Shown here piece after piece: positions 9,978-22,123 of a DNA stretch of 64,000 nt (the first letter of the stretch is position 1; the number at the start of each line of letters is the position of its first letter). The stretch is from Allantophomopsis cytisporea (Eukaryota; Ascomycota; Leotiomycetes; Phacidiales; Phacidiaceae). Under the pieces are notes generated by a model. The model saw nothing but the letters and a program-made list of their open reading frames with translations, had not been told where the DNA came from and did not search any database. The position numbers and the translations under genes were made by a program. The stretch lies in the NCBI GenBank assembly GCA_024752435.1, contig CP103023.1, forward strand, positions 1,364,001 through 1,428,000, given 5' to 3'.

Positions 9978-12165
9978 ATGGCACCTAGGCGCAGAAAGAA
10001 CCCAATCGCCACCCGAAGACGAGTCGAGGACGAAGGCGAAGAAGATGGCGGACCCGATGCGGTGGGGCTCGACGATGATTCTCTGACCGAAGGCTCTATC
10101 ATAAGCGATGATGAGGATGGTCACGATGGTAGTGAAATCACAGGTACTGCATCTCCAGAGCTTCAGAAGGCTACTGCCAACGGCCGAAATGGACACGCTT
10201 CTACGGAAACCCAGGATACGGCAAAGGACAATGCCGGCCAGCTTAAAGCTATCAATGACACTGAGATGATGCTGCATGGGCTCAAGATCACGGATCGTAC
10301 TACTGAAGTGGAGCAACTCACTTATCCGGATATGCAGGAAGACCTGGAAGCTGCTTCGGCCAATGAGCCCTCATCTAAGGCACGCTCCTCCGCTCATATG
10401 GACCAGCCCAACGAAACGCCTGTCGAACGTAGGCGCCGCGAGCACGATGATTACAAGAAGAAGAGGGATGCGGATCCAGCGTTTGTGCCAAATCGAGGTG
10501 CTTTCTTTATGCATGACCACAGACATGCCGGTCCAGCTGCCAACGGATTCCGACCATTTGGAAGAGGGCGAGGAAGAGGACGTGGGGGTATTGGTGGACA
10601 ATTCGCGCCTGCCCAGTAAAAACCCTATACACTAAGAGTTCTCTGAAACAAACTTACTGACTGTATTGACTTTTAGTATTCCACCACCTCTTCCAGAGCC
10701 TACTGACTCTCGCTGGACTCACGATATGCACGAGACAGTTGCACAACCTGGGGCAAGAAACAACAACCAGGCTTCAGCAAGCCAGTTTCAAGCGAACGGA
10801 TCTACTCGAGGGCCAGCACAGGCACCAAGGGTACCACCTCCAAATCGATCACTTTCCACAACGAAACACATAGGAAACGTTCAGATTCGTGTTGTCCTAC
10901 CTGACATGCCTAAGCCAATCTTAATATCCGGTCATCCCATCAAACAGTACACAAGGCTGCCAGATCATCGTCCTCCCCTTCGCCGGGACAAGCCAGTCCG
11001 AATCTCACTACCCGATCATGCAGCACGTTACATATTCCCAGCGATTGATCGGTCATTTATCTTTATTCCAAGGGCTATGCGACCAAATCAACAGGGGTAC
11101 AATGCTCGTGGTAGAGGCAGGCAAGGCCTTGGATCATACGGCGGCTATTCGAGAAGAACTAGCATATATGGAGGAAGTGTCTATGGAAGCCATTACACAC
11201 CAAGTATCGCAATGAGTCGACGTTCGTCACTCGCCCATGAGGTTTCCCGTGAAAATATAGGTTCTCCGGTTGGCTCCACATCTTCACGTCCGCCTGTCAC
11301 TATGGACTCCATGAAGCCTGTTGTTCGACTGCCACCTTCTGGCCAAGTAATGCCACCTCAGGTTGTCCAGTCAAACCCCATTGAATCGACATCAAATGTC
11401 GATGGTGCTTCGGAACAACAACAAGACTATCCACCACCGCAAGACCCGACTTATCGAGAAAATCGACCAGGGTCTATTCCTATGCATCAGCCAAGACCTC
11501 AAAAGCAAGTTTCTGTTGCTGAACTTGAGTCCCCTGCAACCCTTTCCTTCAATCCTCCTCAGCAGCAACAACAGCCATTCCATCAGCAAGTTCCGGTACA
11601 AGTCAACGGAAATGGTTACGCTCACGATCCAAACCTTCATATGCATACTCGCAACCCTTCATACCCTAACCAAATATCTACTGGTACACCATTATCTCAA
11701 ATTCCTGAAAGAGCGATACATGCTCAACCTTTCCAACCTACTCCTTATCAACCACAAAGCTATTATCCTCAACCTCCTGCCATGATATCACAACATCAAG
11801 GCTATTATTATCCACAAAACTACAATCCGGCAATGGCGCAGCAGACTGCCACGCCTACATTCGCACCGGTACAGCCACAACAGAACTATCCAGCTCCAGG
11901 TGTTCCAGAGAACACCTCACATCCTGGTGGTCAGCAAAATCTTGTGGCTCAGGAAGTTAACGGCATGGTGTACTATTACGATCCAGCACAGATACCGGCT
12001 GTAGCCGCATTTCCTGCACCATATACCGCTGCACCCTCATACCCAGTACAACAGGTCGGAGGTGTTGTGGGTATGAACGGTATGAGTGGCATGATGACGC
12101 CAAGTCCTGATGTTTTCTTTTATCCGCAGGCATCCCAGGGTGTCATGTACTATCCTCAACAATAA
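9978..12165 (+). CDS. Barentsz/CASC3-like protein (exon junction complex, Btz domain)
   Basis: Two exons, 9978-10615 and 10677-12165, give 708 residues. The start has good context (GCCATGG) and begins MAPRRRKN. After an acidic region comes the Btz core, about residues 153-182, with DPAFVPNRGAFFMHDHR, then an RG-rich linker. The second conserved Btz element, SRWTHDMHE, is encoded just after the 61-nt intron. The long C-terminus is Pro/Gln/Tyr-rich, disordered and prion-like. Family knowledge: the Btz (SELOR) domain of Barentsz/MLN51 binds eIF4A3 and RNA in the exon junction complex, which acts in mRNA localisation and decay. The match to the PxRGxFFxHD and RWxHD motifs is visible; the partner and function here are inferred. 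The intron has CTGAC as a likely branch site and a TTTTAG acceptor. Confidence 0.88.
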
Positions 12166-13790
12166 TACTCACTTTTTATTTCATCCACTCTTCTTTGTGC
12201 CTTTTAGCGACTTTATTTGCGGTCATTGATTAGGGCCCAACCACATTTCTTGGAAGCGCTCTTGGTTTATGTGTCTTTTTGCCTCCTCATGCGAAGCTAT
12301 CTTCGCCTGCGGCAAGGGCTCTCGAGCCTCTGAATCCGCTCTTTTTGCAGTCGTATCGCTTTCCGAAAAGCTCTGTTTGGTCTTACTTACTGTGCGGACA
12401 TCGTTTTGTTGGTTGGTTCATCTTTTGGCAGGCGCCATTTGACTGTTTCCTTTTCTATTGTATGATGTTACAACCACTTTCACCTTTATGGCGAGACGAA
12501 GGGGGTTCGAAGTGCGCTTCTGCATATGGAGGTGAAGGTATCCGCGGTTTAGAAGAGTAGTTGCAATATGAATAAGTGTGATTATGATCAAGAAATGGTC
12601 TGTGATGATGTGATTGTAAAATAAGTAGCCGAGCCATATTTATGCAGGATTTGCTAGTGCAATTGTCGATGCAAGATAGACAGAAGAGGTACAAAGAATG
12701 TGTTTCCCCGTATTTTATGTCCTCCTTGCGCGAAGTACACAGCTGTTAATGCTGCTCGATAGAATGGGAAGTGGCTACTGCAAGATGTACACGAAAGGCA
12801 GACCAAGGCTACTGCTGATTATCATGGCATGTTGAATGCACGGCTGTATTTGTACTACCATACCTCGGCGTCGGACAAAGGCTCACAATGCAATGCGAGA
12901 GTAAGACAAGTGCGTATAATACAGATAACCAAGAGATCCGATTGATTTTCAAGCCCCATTACCAAATCCCTTGCTGCTTGGTGATGAGCCGGAATATCCC
13001 ATACGATACATTTAGCAATAAGTAGGTACACAGCGACAGCTCCGTTCGTACAGCAGGCATACAAACCCATTACGACGCCTCACAACGTAAGGTCTTCGAG
13101 CCTTCTTGCTACTCCGAGAGTCAGTGGCATATATTGCAATGAGGGTTAGAGAGGTCATTCTCGATAGTATCGCCTCTTTCTGGCAGCTTCTTGAGGGATT
13201 ACGAGATATCGAGGAATAGGATAAAGGACTGTATTGGCCGCTTCCAACTCGTTCTACTCCATACCTACCTGCCTACTTGTCTTTGCCTCACCTACTAATC
13301 AACTCATTTCTGTTGTGCTGTCACATTTGTCCATGAGCCTCGATCTCATTCCCCTCACCAATACCTTTGCAAAGCTGCTTGAAGCTTGAAAGCTGGTTCC
13401 GGGGCGCCCGCGTTGCAGCTTACCTTACTTTTTGACTCGCAGCTTGTTTTCCTCATGCTGATACGTCAAGGCTGTCCAGGCCTTTGAGGTAGGGTCATTC
13501 GCCTTTGGGCTTAGCGTGGAATCAGGCAGTAAGTCGCTGACTACTCACAGTGTACGCAACCGAGAAGCTCCTCACCTGCATCCTAGTACAGTCCCAGTGC
13601 GACTCCGTCTCCTCATCTCGCTCACTCACTTAACTCTCTCACGACATCCATCCAACTCTCCCGAACAACATCCAACATCCAAACCAGCATTCAACAATTC
13701 CATCGACGAAATCACTCATCTATTCATTTCCCCATCTCCATCGATCATCACGAACCTCAATACAAGACCCTTCTTATAACATACGACAAG
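12166..13790. other. Intergenic region and NBR1 promoter / first leader exon
   Basis: About 1.6 kb without a supported gene. The first part is the T-rich 3' flank of the Barentsz-like gene. From about 13570 the plus strand is C/T- and A/C-rich, like a fungal leader, and runs into a good 5' splice site at 13791. Short frames here have no recognisable product. Confidence 0.5.
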
Positions 13791-13880
13791 GTGAGTCGCC
13801 TATCAACGCCCCCGGCCCCAGGCTGTGACCCAGCACGTCACCGCTTCGATAGCTGTGAGCCTTGAGCTGACAACACCCAG
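13791..13880 (+). other. Intron in the 5' UTR of the NBR1 gene
   Basis: A GTGAGT donor follows AAG at 13790. A GAGCTGAC branch-like site and a CACCCAG acceptor end the 90-nt intron at 13880, 14 nt before the ATG at 13895. It was inferred from consensus only; transcript reads would confirm it. Confidence 0.65.
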
Positions 13881-13894
13881 ATTGGCACGCAACC

Positions 13895-16677
13895 ATGGCG
13901 TCCACTGCCACTAACCCAGATACCATCGTCAATATCAAGATTAATGTCGAGGGCTCAAACAGACGCTTCAAGCTTCCTCTTCGTGATCTCGGTGCCAATA
14001 CCCTTCCAGATAAGGTATGTGCACGCCCCATAGCTGCGATACGTTATCGAAGATAACGCCCGTTATCCACAAATTGCCTAAATGGCTCGCACGACCATCA
14101 ACAGCATCACCTTGCATCGACGTTTGGCTCGTCATTCATTCAGAACAATGACTAACATATTATTCATTATAGCTCCGTTCCCTCCTTAATGTAGCACCAA
14201 ATGCCGATGTTGTATTCGAACGTTACTCGGATTCAGCCGCATCATTTGTTACCCTCGATCCAAACAATGCATCCGTCTACAAGCAGTTATATCGCGCTGC
14301 CAAGGCCAAGCTGAAGCTCCGTCTCAAGGCTACCATCACTGAGAAGGAGCCAGTTGTGCCAAAACCAGCCAGTGTCGAGGATGAGGACACAGAGTCCACA
14401 AATCAGACTTCTGAACAACTCGAGTCTCGTAGTTACAATCTTCCCCTCTCACGAACTCCACCGCTTCTGGCTCCAACTCTGAATATCCAGCCACACTTCA
14501 AGTCTGAAAGCGAGATTCAACGTGGTTTGGAAGAGCTTCTCCGCTTCCACTCATTAGGTCCAGTATCCGACGATTTCCCATCATTTGCCACTAAGCCTGA
14601 GGAGTCGACAAGCAACGAAATCCCAGTCACAAGAGGAACTGCTGCTAGAGACAAGTGGTTCGCAGAGCTCGCAGCCACCACCCTAGAGAGAAAGAACAAC
14701 TCTGAAACTTCTTCACTGTCCCCATCTGCCATCAGCTCTTTCTCAGTATTTTGCAATAACTGCAACGTCCCGATTCCAGATGCTCACTATCACTGCAGCA
14801 CATGTGATGATGGAGATTATGACCTTTGCCAAGAGTGCATTTCTAGCGGCGTTACCTGTGGTGGTGAACATTGGTTGATCAAGAGATTTGTCAAGAACGG
14901 CAAGGTTATCAACAGCACAACCGAGACCCTTGCTCCAAAGACTGTCACCCAGCCAGCAGTTAAGGAAGAGGAGACCAAGACGTTTAAGGTTGAAGAGAAG
15001 GAGGAGGAGGAGGAAGAGGAAGAAGGGGAGGAGGAGGCTACCCGCACCTGCAACTCTTGCATTCAAGGTAAAAAAAACCACATCCATATTGAACGAACGT
15101 CCGTCTCTAACTTTGAATTCTAGAGCAACCAGAGAACCAGTTTATTACCTGCCTTACCTGTGAAGATTACGATCTTTGCATGTCTTGCCACATCGGTATG
15201 GAACATGGCCATCATCCCAAGCATGCCTTTGCTCCAGCTGTTGAAGATATGTACTTGGAGCCCCTCGCACAAGCCCTCTTGGCTCCAGGAAGAAACGCCG
15301 GACACCACGCTATCTGTGATGGTTGTGATAAGGTAATTATGACTGATTTGTGATTATTGGGGTTTCGCTGACGTAATTTAGTACATTTATGGCGTTCGTC
15401 ACAAGTGCCTCGACTGCCCAGACTGGGATTACTGCTCGACTTGCATTGTCAACTCAAAGTTCATACACCCACGCCATCGCTTTGTTCCAATCTATGAGCC
15501 AGCTGATGATATCAATGCTCAGCTCCATGCTCACGCTCATCAACCTCGCCACCACGGCATCTACTGCAATGGTCCTCTCTGCAACACCACTAAGAAGAGC
15601 TCAAGATATATTATCGGAGACCGCTATAAGTGCGCTGTCTGCCACGATGTAGATTTCTGTGCTAGCTGTGAAGCCAGTCCTTCCAACACCCACAACAAGA
15701 CCCACCCCCTTATCAAGTTCCGTACTCCAGTACGAAATGTCAGCGTCACAACCATGGGTGACCATATCAATGGCCAGCCAATGCCTTTGATGGGCGATCG
15801 TTTCGGATTAAGACGATGCTCTAGGGAAACTGTCGTTTCTACTTCAAACGCTGCTACCTCGGTCCAGACTGTTGCTGACCTCAAACCAACTGAAGTCGTA
15901 AAGACAGAGGTGAAGGAAGTCGAGTCTGAGAAGGTTGAGACCCCAGCTCCAGTTGCTGAGAAGGACTTGATTGCTACCTTTGTTCGCGATCTTGTCGAGG
16001 ATGGTACCAAGATGGGTTCAAACGCCGTATTCGAGCAAACTTGGTTCTTGAGAAATGACGGAACCACTGCGTGGCCAGCTGGCTGCAGCGTAAAATTCGT
16101 TGGCGGTGACAACATGTGTGCTGTCGACCCAGAACACCCAACAAGTGTCCACGAGCTCGTCAGTGCTGCTGAGAGCACCACTTGCTACGCTGAGGTGGCT
16201 CCAGGTCAAGAGCATGGCTTCACTGTTCTTATGAGAACTCCAAACAGAGCTGGCAAGGCTATCTCCTACTGGCGCCTGACTGGTCCAAGTGGTGAGAAGT
16301 TCGGCCACAAGCTCTGGTGCGACATCACTGTCGAAGTACCACCTGCTGAAGAAGTTGCTCCATCTCAGGAGGCTAAGAAAGAGGCTACTTCAGAACCAGA
16401 GCATGAAATCAAAGAGGAAGAAAAGAGCCAGATGATCTTCCCAAAACTTGACAAGGAATCCCCAGCCACTAGCATCCACCAGGCCGCACCATCAACAGCC
16501 GCTGATGAGACCGAGACTGAGGCTAACGACTTCGATGAGTTTGTTGATGACGAGGATGCTGATGATGACTTCGACAACTACTCTGAAAGCGGATTCCTCA
16601 CTGACGAGGAATACGACATCTTAGATGCCTCGGATGAGGAGTTCTTGAGCGAGCAAAGCAAAGCTGCCAGAAAGTAA
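13895..16677 (+). CDS. NBR1: NBR1-type selective autophagy receptor
   Basis: Four exons, 13895-14014, 14173-15067, 15124-15332 and 15382-16677, encode 839 residues. Order: an N-terminal PB1-like domain (about 11-97); four ZZ zinc fingers with CxxC pairs starting near residues 232, 331, 400 and 468; the NBR1 Ig-like domain (about 602-727) with the conserved tryptophans in TWFLRNDGTTAWPAGC; and an acidic tail. A highly acidic run of about 15 Asp/Glu lies between ZZ1 and ZZ2. Near the C-terminus, EEYDILD at 819-822 fits the W/Y/F-x-x-L/I/V Atg8-interacting motif with acidic flanks. Family knowledge: NBR1 proteins carry cargo to the vacuole by autophagy or, in fission yeast, by an ESCRT route. 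Cargo here is unknown. All three coding introns keep the ZZ cysteines in frame, which supports the model. Confidence 0.93.
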
Positions 16678-19600
16678 AGGGTGTTTCTTGACTCATGAAT
16701 AGGCGTGGTAATGTTTGGACTGAAATTGAACGGAAACGACTAGTACGATAGGGAGGTGGACGAACGTGGAGCAACGTGGCGCAAAATTGACGATAAGGCC
16801 GGGTTGCACTTTTCTTGTTTGTTTTTGTGATTGGACTTGACCTCAGCTTTTACTCCTATTTATTGTGGACTTGTTTTTCAGGCTTTGGTTCTTCATTTCT
16901 TGTTTTACTTTTGTGGTGGAGGATGGTTTGATCGTCCTCGAGCGTGCGGTGTATTGTTGGGTCCAGGTCTGGTCAAGTTAATTGATTCGGCTTGAGCAAG
17001 CCTTAGCTTGGGTTGGGTTGGGCAGGACTCACCTAAAGTTGAGTTGGCTTGAGCTGGTCTTGTACTTGACTTGATTTTGTCGAACCTGAATTCGCGCTTT
17101 GCTATACTCTTCACACTCTCTTACTCCCTCCGGTTTCGGCTTGTGATTTCGGTAGCAATGCAATGAATTTCACTGAATTGAGATCTGGCGATTGTGATAA
17201 TGATGTCGAGGATGTTGATGTTGATGGCAAGTTGACAATGCTAACAATCATGTGCCTGTTCCAATCCTGGTATTGAATTTCGAGCAGGGCGCGCATGGTG
17301 CACGTAAAGAAGTTAACTTCGTCTCCATGACGCAGTGCCAAAGTCCCTTTGCAAAGTATGTCGCTCAGCAATGCTGGATAGATAGTTTCAGGGACAGTGG
17401 ATTACAATGCCCAAGAAGAAAGTTAAAAACTATTGAGGATGTGGGAATTGATGACAGAATAAGTGCAAGTTGAACCTTTCCTTAGGTTGAGTGTTCTTTT
17501 GCCAATTGTCATATTGGATATCTTTGACGATAGATGAAGAAATAAGAAGTGGGATCAAGCTACCGTCTGTCGTAAACTTATGAGAGATGTGAATGATGAC
17601 TTGAAATCAAAATATGCGATGCTATCTCGAACGCGGGGGGAAATTGCTTACTTTACCTACACGAGGAGCCTGCAGCAGCCGTACCCCTGTCGAGCTGAAT
17701 TTCACGTAGAGTCCTGCACCAGCCATTGGATACCTTGAATCTTTTTGATTCCATAAATGGGGAAGGCCGATCAGTTGATGCTTGATATGGCTGATAGGTA
17801 TGTAATGCGTGCGTGTTGAGGCATGCCCTGCAGCGGTTGAGATCGGACATATGGCCCGGACATTGCACCATGGACCGAAGCTCCCTGGCCTGGCTTTGAT
17901 CTTGGGGACTAGAGTGCTTTTCTGGACCCTTCGGGGGTACGCTGTCATATGTGATCTTACGTAGTTGTGCCTAATTTGCTCTGATCACTTGCTTCAATGT
18001 TGTGGCTCACTTGATATTTGGATTGGTGGAATAATATCAATAGAATGATAGTCTCGTCATGGACTAAATCGAAATGTTGAATCCGAGATAAGGCTGGCAC
18101 GAGTAATAGTACAACCAGGGTTGCCATGGGGATTGTGAGTTTAGGAAGCTTTATGTTTTCATAGTAGCTCAAAAAGATGAAATTAATAGACATCAAATAC
18201 AGCTTCATAAGGGGTTCTATGCGCCAATAAAGGAATTTATTTCTCTCATTTTACCCAAAGGGCCCTAAGCTAATTCTAGCTGTGGCCAATATCGATGTTT
18301 TTGTTTTCTTCCCTTTTTTATTGTAACCTACCACAAACTCTTATCAGATGCATGGAACTGATGTTTCAACACATGTAGCTCAATAACAGAGAACAGGCTA
18401 TGTACACAATGATTAAAGAAATTATGATGTAGGTATGGGAGTATTGTTGCTAATTACTCCTCCAACAGATATATTTGCGGTATTGGCTTGGGCAGTTACA
18501 CTTGCTTACAACGATAGTAGATGATCACGGGCTGGGTTGAGTATACGTCGAGTCCAAGATTATCGATATACTTGCATTGCGATGTACTAAAGACTTGAAT
18601 ATCAATTGAAACCCAACCTCGCTGTTGATTGATGGAAGATAGATTATGTTTGAGGGAAGTAGATCGTAGACTTTGCCAGTCCATTCTGTGCAGCCCACAT
18701 GATGCAGAGTGGTGGCTTCAAGTCGCACGGTGAGATTCAATGAAAGACACCTATAGCCTATGGAGACTATCTGTTGGGGGTAGATCTGGTCAACGGACCG
18801 TTGAGGACTCAACTCATAGTGGTAGCAAATAGGCTCATCAAGAAGTTCCTCTCACATTCTAGATATACTCAATGAGCCAATAAAGATCTCTTAACGGTCT
18901 CATAAAAGGTCAAAGTCGAAGATTACTACTCTAATATAACCCAAATAAACGACAATTGACGTAGATGAACTCTATAAAATACTGACTCTGTTATCATCAG
19001 TCACTGATGAGGATTAGTTTTACGTAGACCGTACAATTTCAAGTATACCAAGACAACTTATTAGGCTCTTGTAATTACATGATTTCGGGTTTTAACGGGG
19101 TTTAGTCTCAGTGGGCCCTTTCTTAATACTCACTCACATCTATGTAGAGAGGATTTATGTGCAAATCCTGTCAAAGAGGCTGCAATAGCTTCCTCGTTGT
19201 CAAAGTCTTGATCATTATTATTGTTGCTATCATCGTATCGCTAGCTTCCCTGTAGGAACTAGCAGTGAGTCGAGAAACCGTACGAGTACAAGTCTTGCAA
19301 TGTAGCTGAAGCCTTCGTGATTCATATTTTATATTTATAATAACAGGCCGTCTGAGATTATGTATGTCTCTGTATATTTCGTTATATATCTTTCGAAGTT
19401 TGGATAAGCGTAGGGCGCAGAATGTGTATACGGCTTTCTAAAGCCTGACAGATCTTGTGAGACACGATGGATGTTGGTAGATATTTGCCTTTCTTGTTGA
19501 GATTCGAGGTATAATAGATCTACTTCCGGTTACTTACATAGTAAGTACCAAAGTGCCTCGGAAGACCTATATAAGCCAGAACAAGCAGAAACCTAATAAG

Positions 19601-20783
19601 TCTCCTTGGCCTAGTGGAATAGGTCGGGCCTTGCAAATTCGCAAATTTCTTGAAATCGCGGAGTCCAGGGTTCGACTCTCCATGGTCATATAGCTGGGTC
19701 GATATCTTCGCCTGTCTGGACCAAGGACTACTGCAAAATCAGTAAAAACCCCAAACGGGATTTTCTGGTACAGCCGGTGAGGCGTGCCCCGTCTGTATTC
19801 TTTTTGCAATGCTATCCTCCGTTTTGGCGAAGTTCAAAGGCTCGTGAGGTATACATGACCTGTCAAGATATAAGCAATAGCCGACTCTTACTTTCAAGTC
19901 TTTCATATTCCAAGACTTCCTAAATAGGCAAGGGGCTCTGATACAGGCCATTATTTATGTATTTAAGCAGTTGTGCTTGACCAAGATGCAACAAGTCTCC
20001 AAACGAAGCTTTGTCTCCGCTATAAGCTTTATCCGCATTTTGGATCCCTTCCATTACTCATCTCAAGCTCATTGCCATTCCTTTTGGCTATGCGTTCTTG
20101 CTATGGTTTTGGTTGGTACCCAGCAACGCTTTAGCTAGGTAATCGTAGATACTTCATCTTAGTAGTTTGACAGGTCTTTCAAGTGCTCAAGGTATGTCTA
20201 AATAGTGCCTCCTCGTGATATTGGCTTTCATTAGTGACACACCATTTAGAAGTATCAGTCGAACTGCATGCTGTGCAGCTATTGAATTCTGCGAAGCAGT
20301 TGATATCTGCGATGGAGAAAATTGCAAAACTCAGATGATCTACAACGGGGTATATAATGAGCTCAAGAGCACCCCATTTTTGCACCAAGAGGTTCTTCCG
20401 TCGTAACCCATATCTCTTCATTGCGTGAGCTGAACTTCGTGGTTGTATTAGAAGTGAGAGGTCGGTCAGTCGAGCCATTCTTATCGGACTTTGTCATCGT
20501 CGCCTACAGGATCAGCACAATCTTTTGTCTATCGTGGATTTATGGTATCTATGCTGGCTTACACCAGAAGTATCACAATGATTGCCCTGACAATTGATCA
20601 CCACGGCTTTTAGGAGAAGTTTGTGTCTCGCTTGATGAGCATTGAGATATATACATAGGATAGGACGAACTAAGTCTACTTCACGACCTCATTCCGCAAA
20701 CAATCATATAGATCTTTAACCAATCAATTCATAGATATAAACACATAGAAATCTACGCCCACACCTAACGCCAAAGCCAGCCC
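16678..20783. other. Gene-poor AT-rich region
   Basis: About 4.1 kb with no protein gene that I can support. 16980-17080 is rich in TTGG/CTTGA repeats on the plus strand. From about 18000 the DNA is AT-rich with many stops in all frames. A degraded tRNA-like sequence lies at 19600-19690. The longer frames (17622-17948 minus, 20179-20478 minus) show no family resemblance or splice logic. Could be old, mutated repeat DNA. Confidence 0.5.
19600..19690 (+). pseudogene. Degraded tRNA-like sequence
   Basis: TGGCCTAGTGG at 19607-19617 matches the internal A box and GGTTCGACTCT starting at 19669 resembles the B box. GCCT and AGGT can form a D stem. However, the T stem pairs poorly, the acceptor arms (GTCTCCT at the 5' end, TGGTCAT at the 3' end) do not pair, no regular anticodon stem is clear without assuming an intron, and no T-run terminator follows. 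Best read as a decayed tRNA or tRNA-derived element rather than a working gene. Confidence 0.45.
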
Positions 20784-22123
20784 TTACGTATTCTCATGCT
20801 TAGCAGGAATCACCTTCCAGCACCACCCACACCAACTCCTTAGACGTCCTTCGATCTCCCTCTCGAGAAGATGACTCGGGTTTCTCTCCTCCTTATACTC
20901 AGCCACATAACAGCCTACTTTGACCATCCTTACTCTCTTCTTCTTCAACCTCCCTCCAATCCCCTCAATCTCATGACGACTATACCCCGGCGCCTCCCTA
21001 AATCCACCAGGGCCTGGACTACCGCTCTGACTTCCAGGACTTGAGCTGTACGTTCTCCTCAGCGCATCCAAACTGCCAGGAGGGCTGCCAGATGTGGCAC
21101 TCTCAATCTCTCGTGCATCCTCTGCATCGCAGTCTGTTTCCTGCTCAACCTCATGCGCTGCTAGACATTCCTCCTTGCGTGCACACGGCACGCTCCGGTT
21201 ACCCTCGCTGATACCTGTTCCAATCTCAGTGTACCGGATCCGCCAACGCCAAATGCCCTCGTATGACGTGTCGTCTTTGCGCAGCCCACGCCCGCAGTCT
21301 TGACACAGCCAGACGCCCTCACTGGCGCATGCGCATGTCACAACCTCGCGACCTGATGAGTTTGATGCGGGCGTGCATAGCCGTGTCGTAGAAACCTGTT
21401 CTAGTGGGGCTGATACGCATGTTTGGCAGAGGCGGCGGTGGCGGTGTTCGAGAAGGATATGGGCGGGTGGCTTGATGGTACAATTCTGAGGTGGTTAGTC
21501 GCTATGTAGTGACGGAAAGGGGATTGAATTGGAGGGGCTGCGGAACACATACTCTGCAAACCACTTTGTCGCATCGTCTGCATTCGGATACCATATCCCT
21601 TGCGCACTCCCCTACTTTTCCTGTCCCGCCGCCCTCCTCGACGAAATACCAGTCTGAAGCTCGTGCTCTATAGCGCAGTGTGTGCTCATGATTGGGCTCG
21701 ACCTCTTCATTGCAGCAATGCAGAGTATTGGCTGCGAGTTGCCTCCTGAATTGCAAAAGGTTCTCTCTAACCTGTCGGCATGTCCTCGATAAGCTATCGA
21801 GGGTGTTGAGATCGATGGCGGCAGCGATCTCCGAGATAATTCTATAATCATAAGCTATATTAGTCGATGCTCGTCCATATAGCCACAATACAGCTGCAAG
21901 CACTATATCCTATGATATATCATTACAAGTTTTTTAGGGAATACACGTACGGGTAACAGCCCAAGGCCTCGCTCATAGAATTGCGATTGGGATTGTCTCG
22001 CCGCTCATCAAGCTTCAACGCCCCAACGCGCAGCTCATCCCTAGCACTCCATCGCCGATGTTGCAGGGCATGAAGTTCTGGCGGCTCAGCAATCTCATCT
22101 TCCAATTCCACAAAGAGCACCAT
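20784..22123 (-). CDS. F-box-like protein with cysteine-rich CxxC segments, unknown function
   Basis: Three exons on the minus strand, 22123-21951, 21841-21553 and 21485-20784, give 387 residues. The second exon opens with an F-box-like helix region (PIISEIAAAIDLNTLDSLSRTC, shown here only in part: LNTLDSLSRTCRQVRENLL). Then come paired cysteines (ECRRCDKVVCRNC across the second junction, LCQTC, CACASEGVWLCQDCGR) that probably bind zinc. The C-terminal half has a Ser/Pro/Gly linker, then a basic stretch and a Trp/Cys-rich end. I recognise this as a recurrent ascomycete family of hypothetical F-box proteins, role unknown; an F-box would suggest a link to SCF ubiquitin ligases. Donors GTACGT and GTATGT, and CTAAY branch sites, support the joins. 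The ATG at 22123 is the first in frame. Confidence 0.78.
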
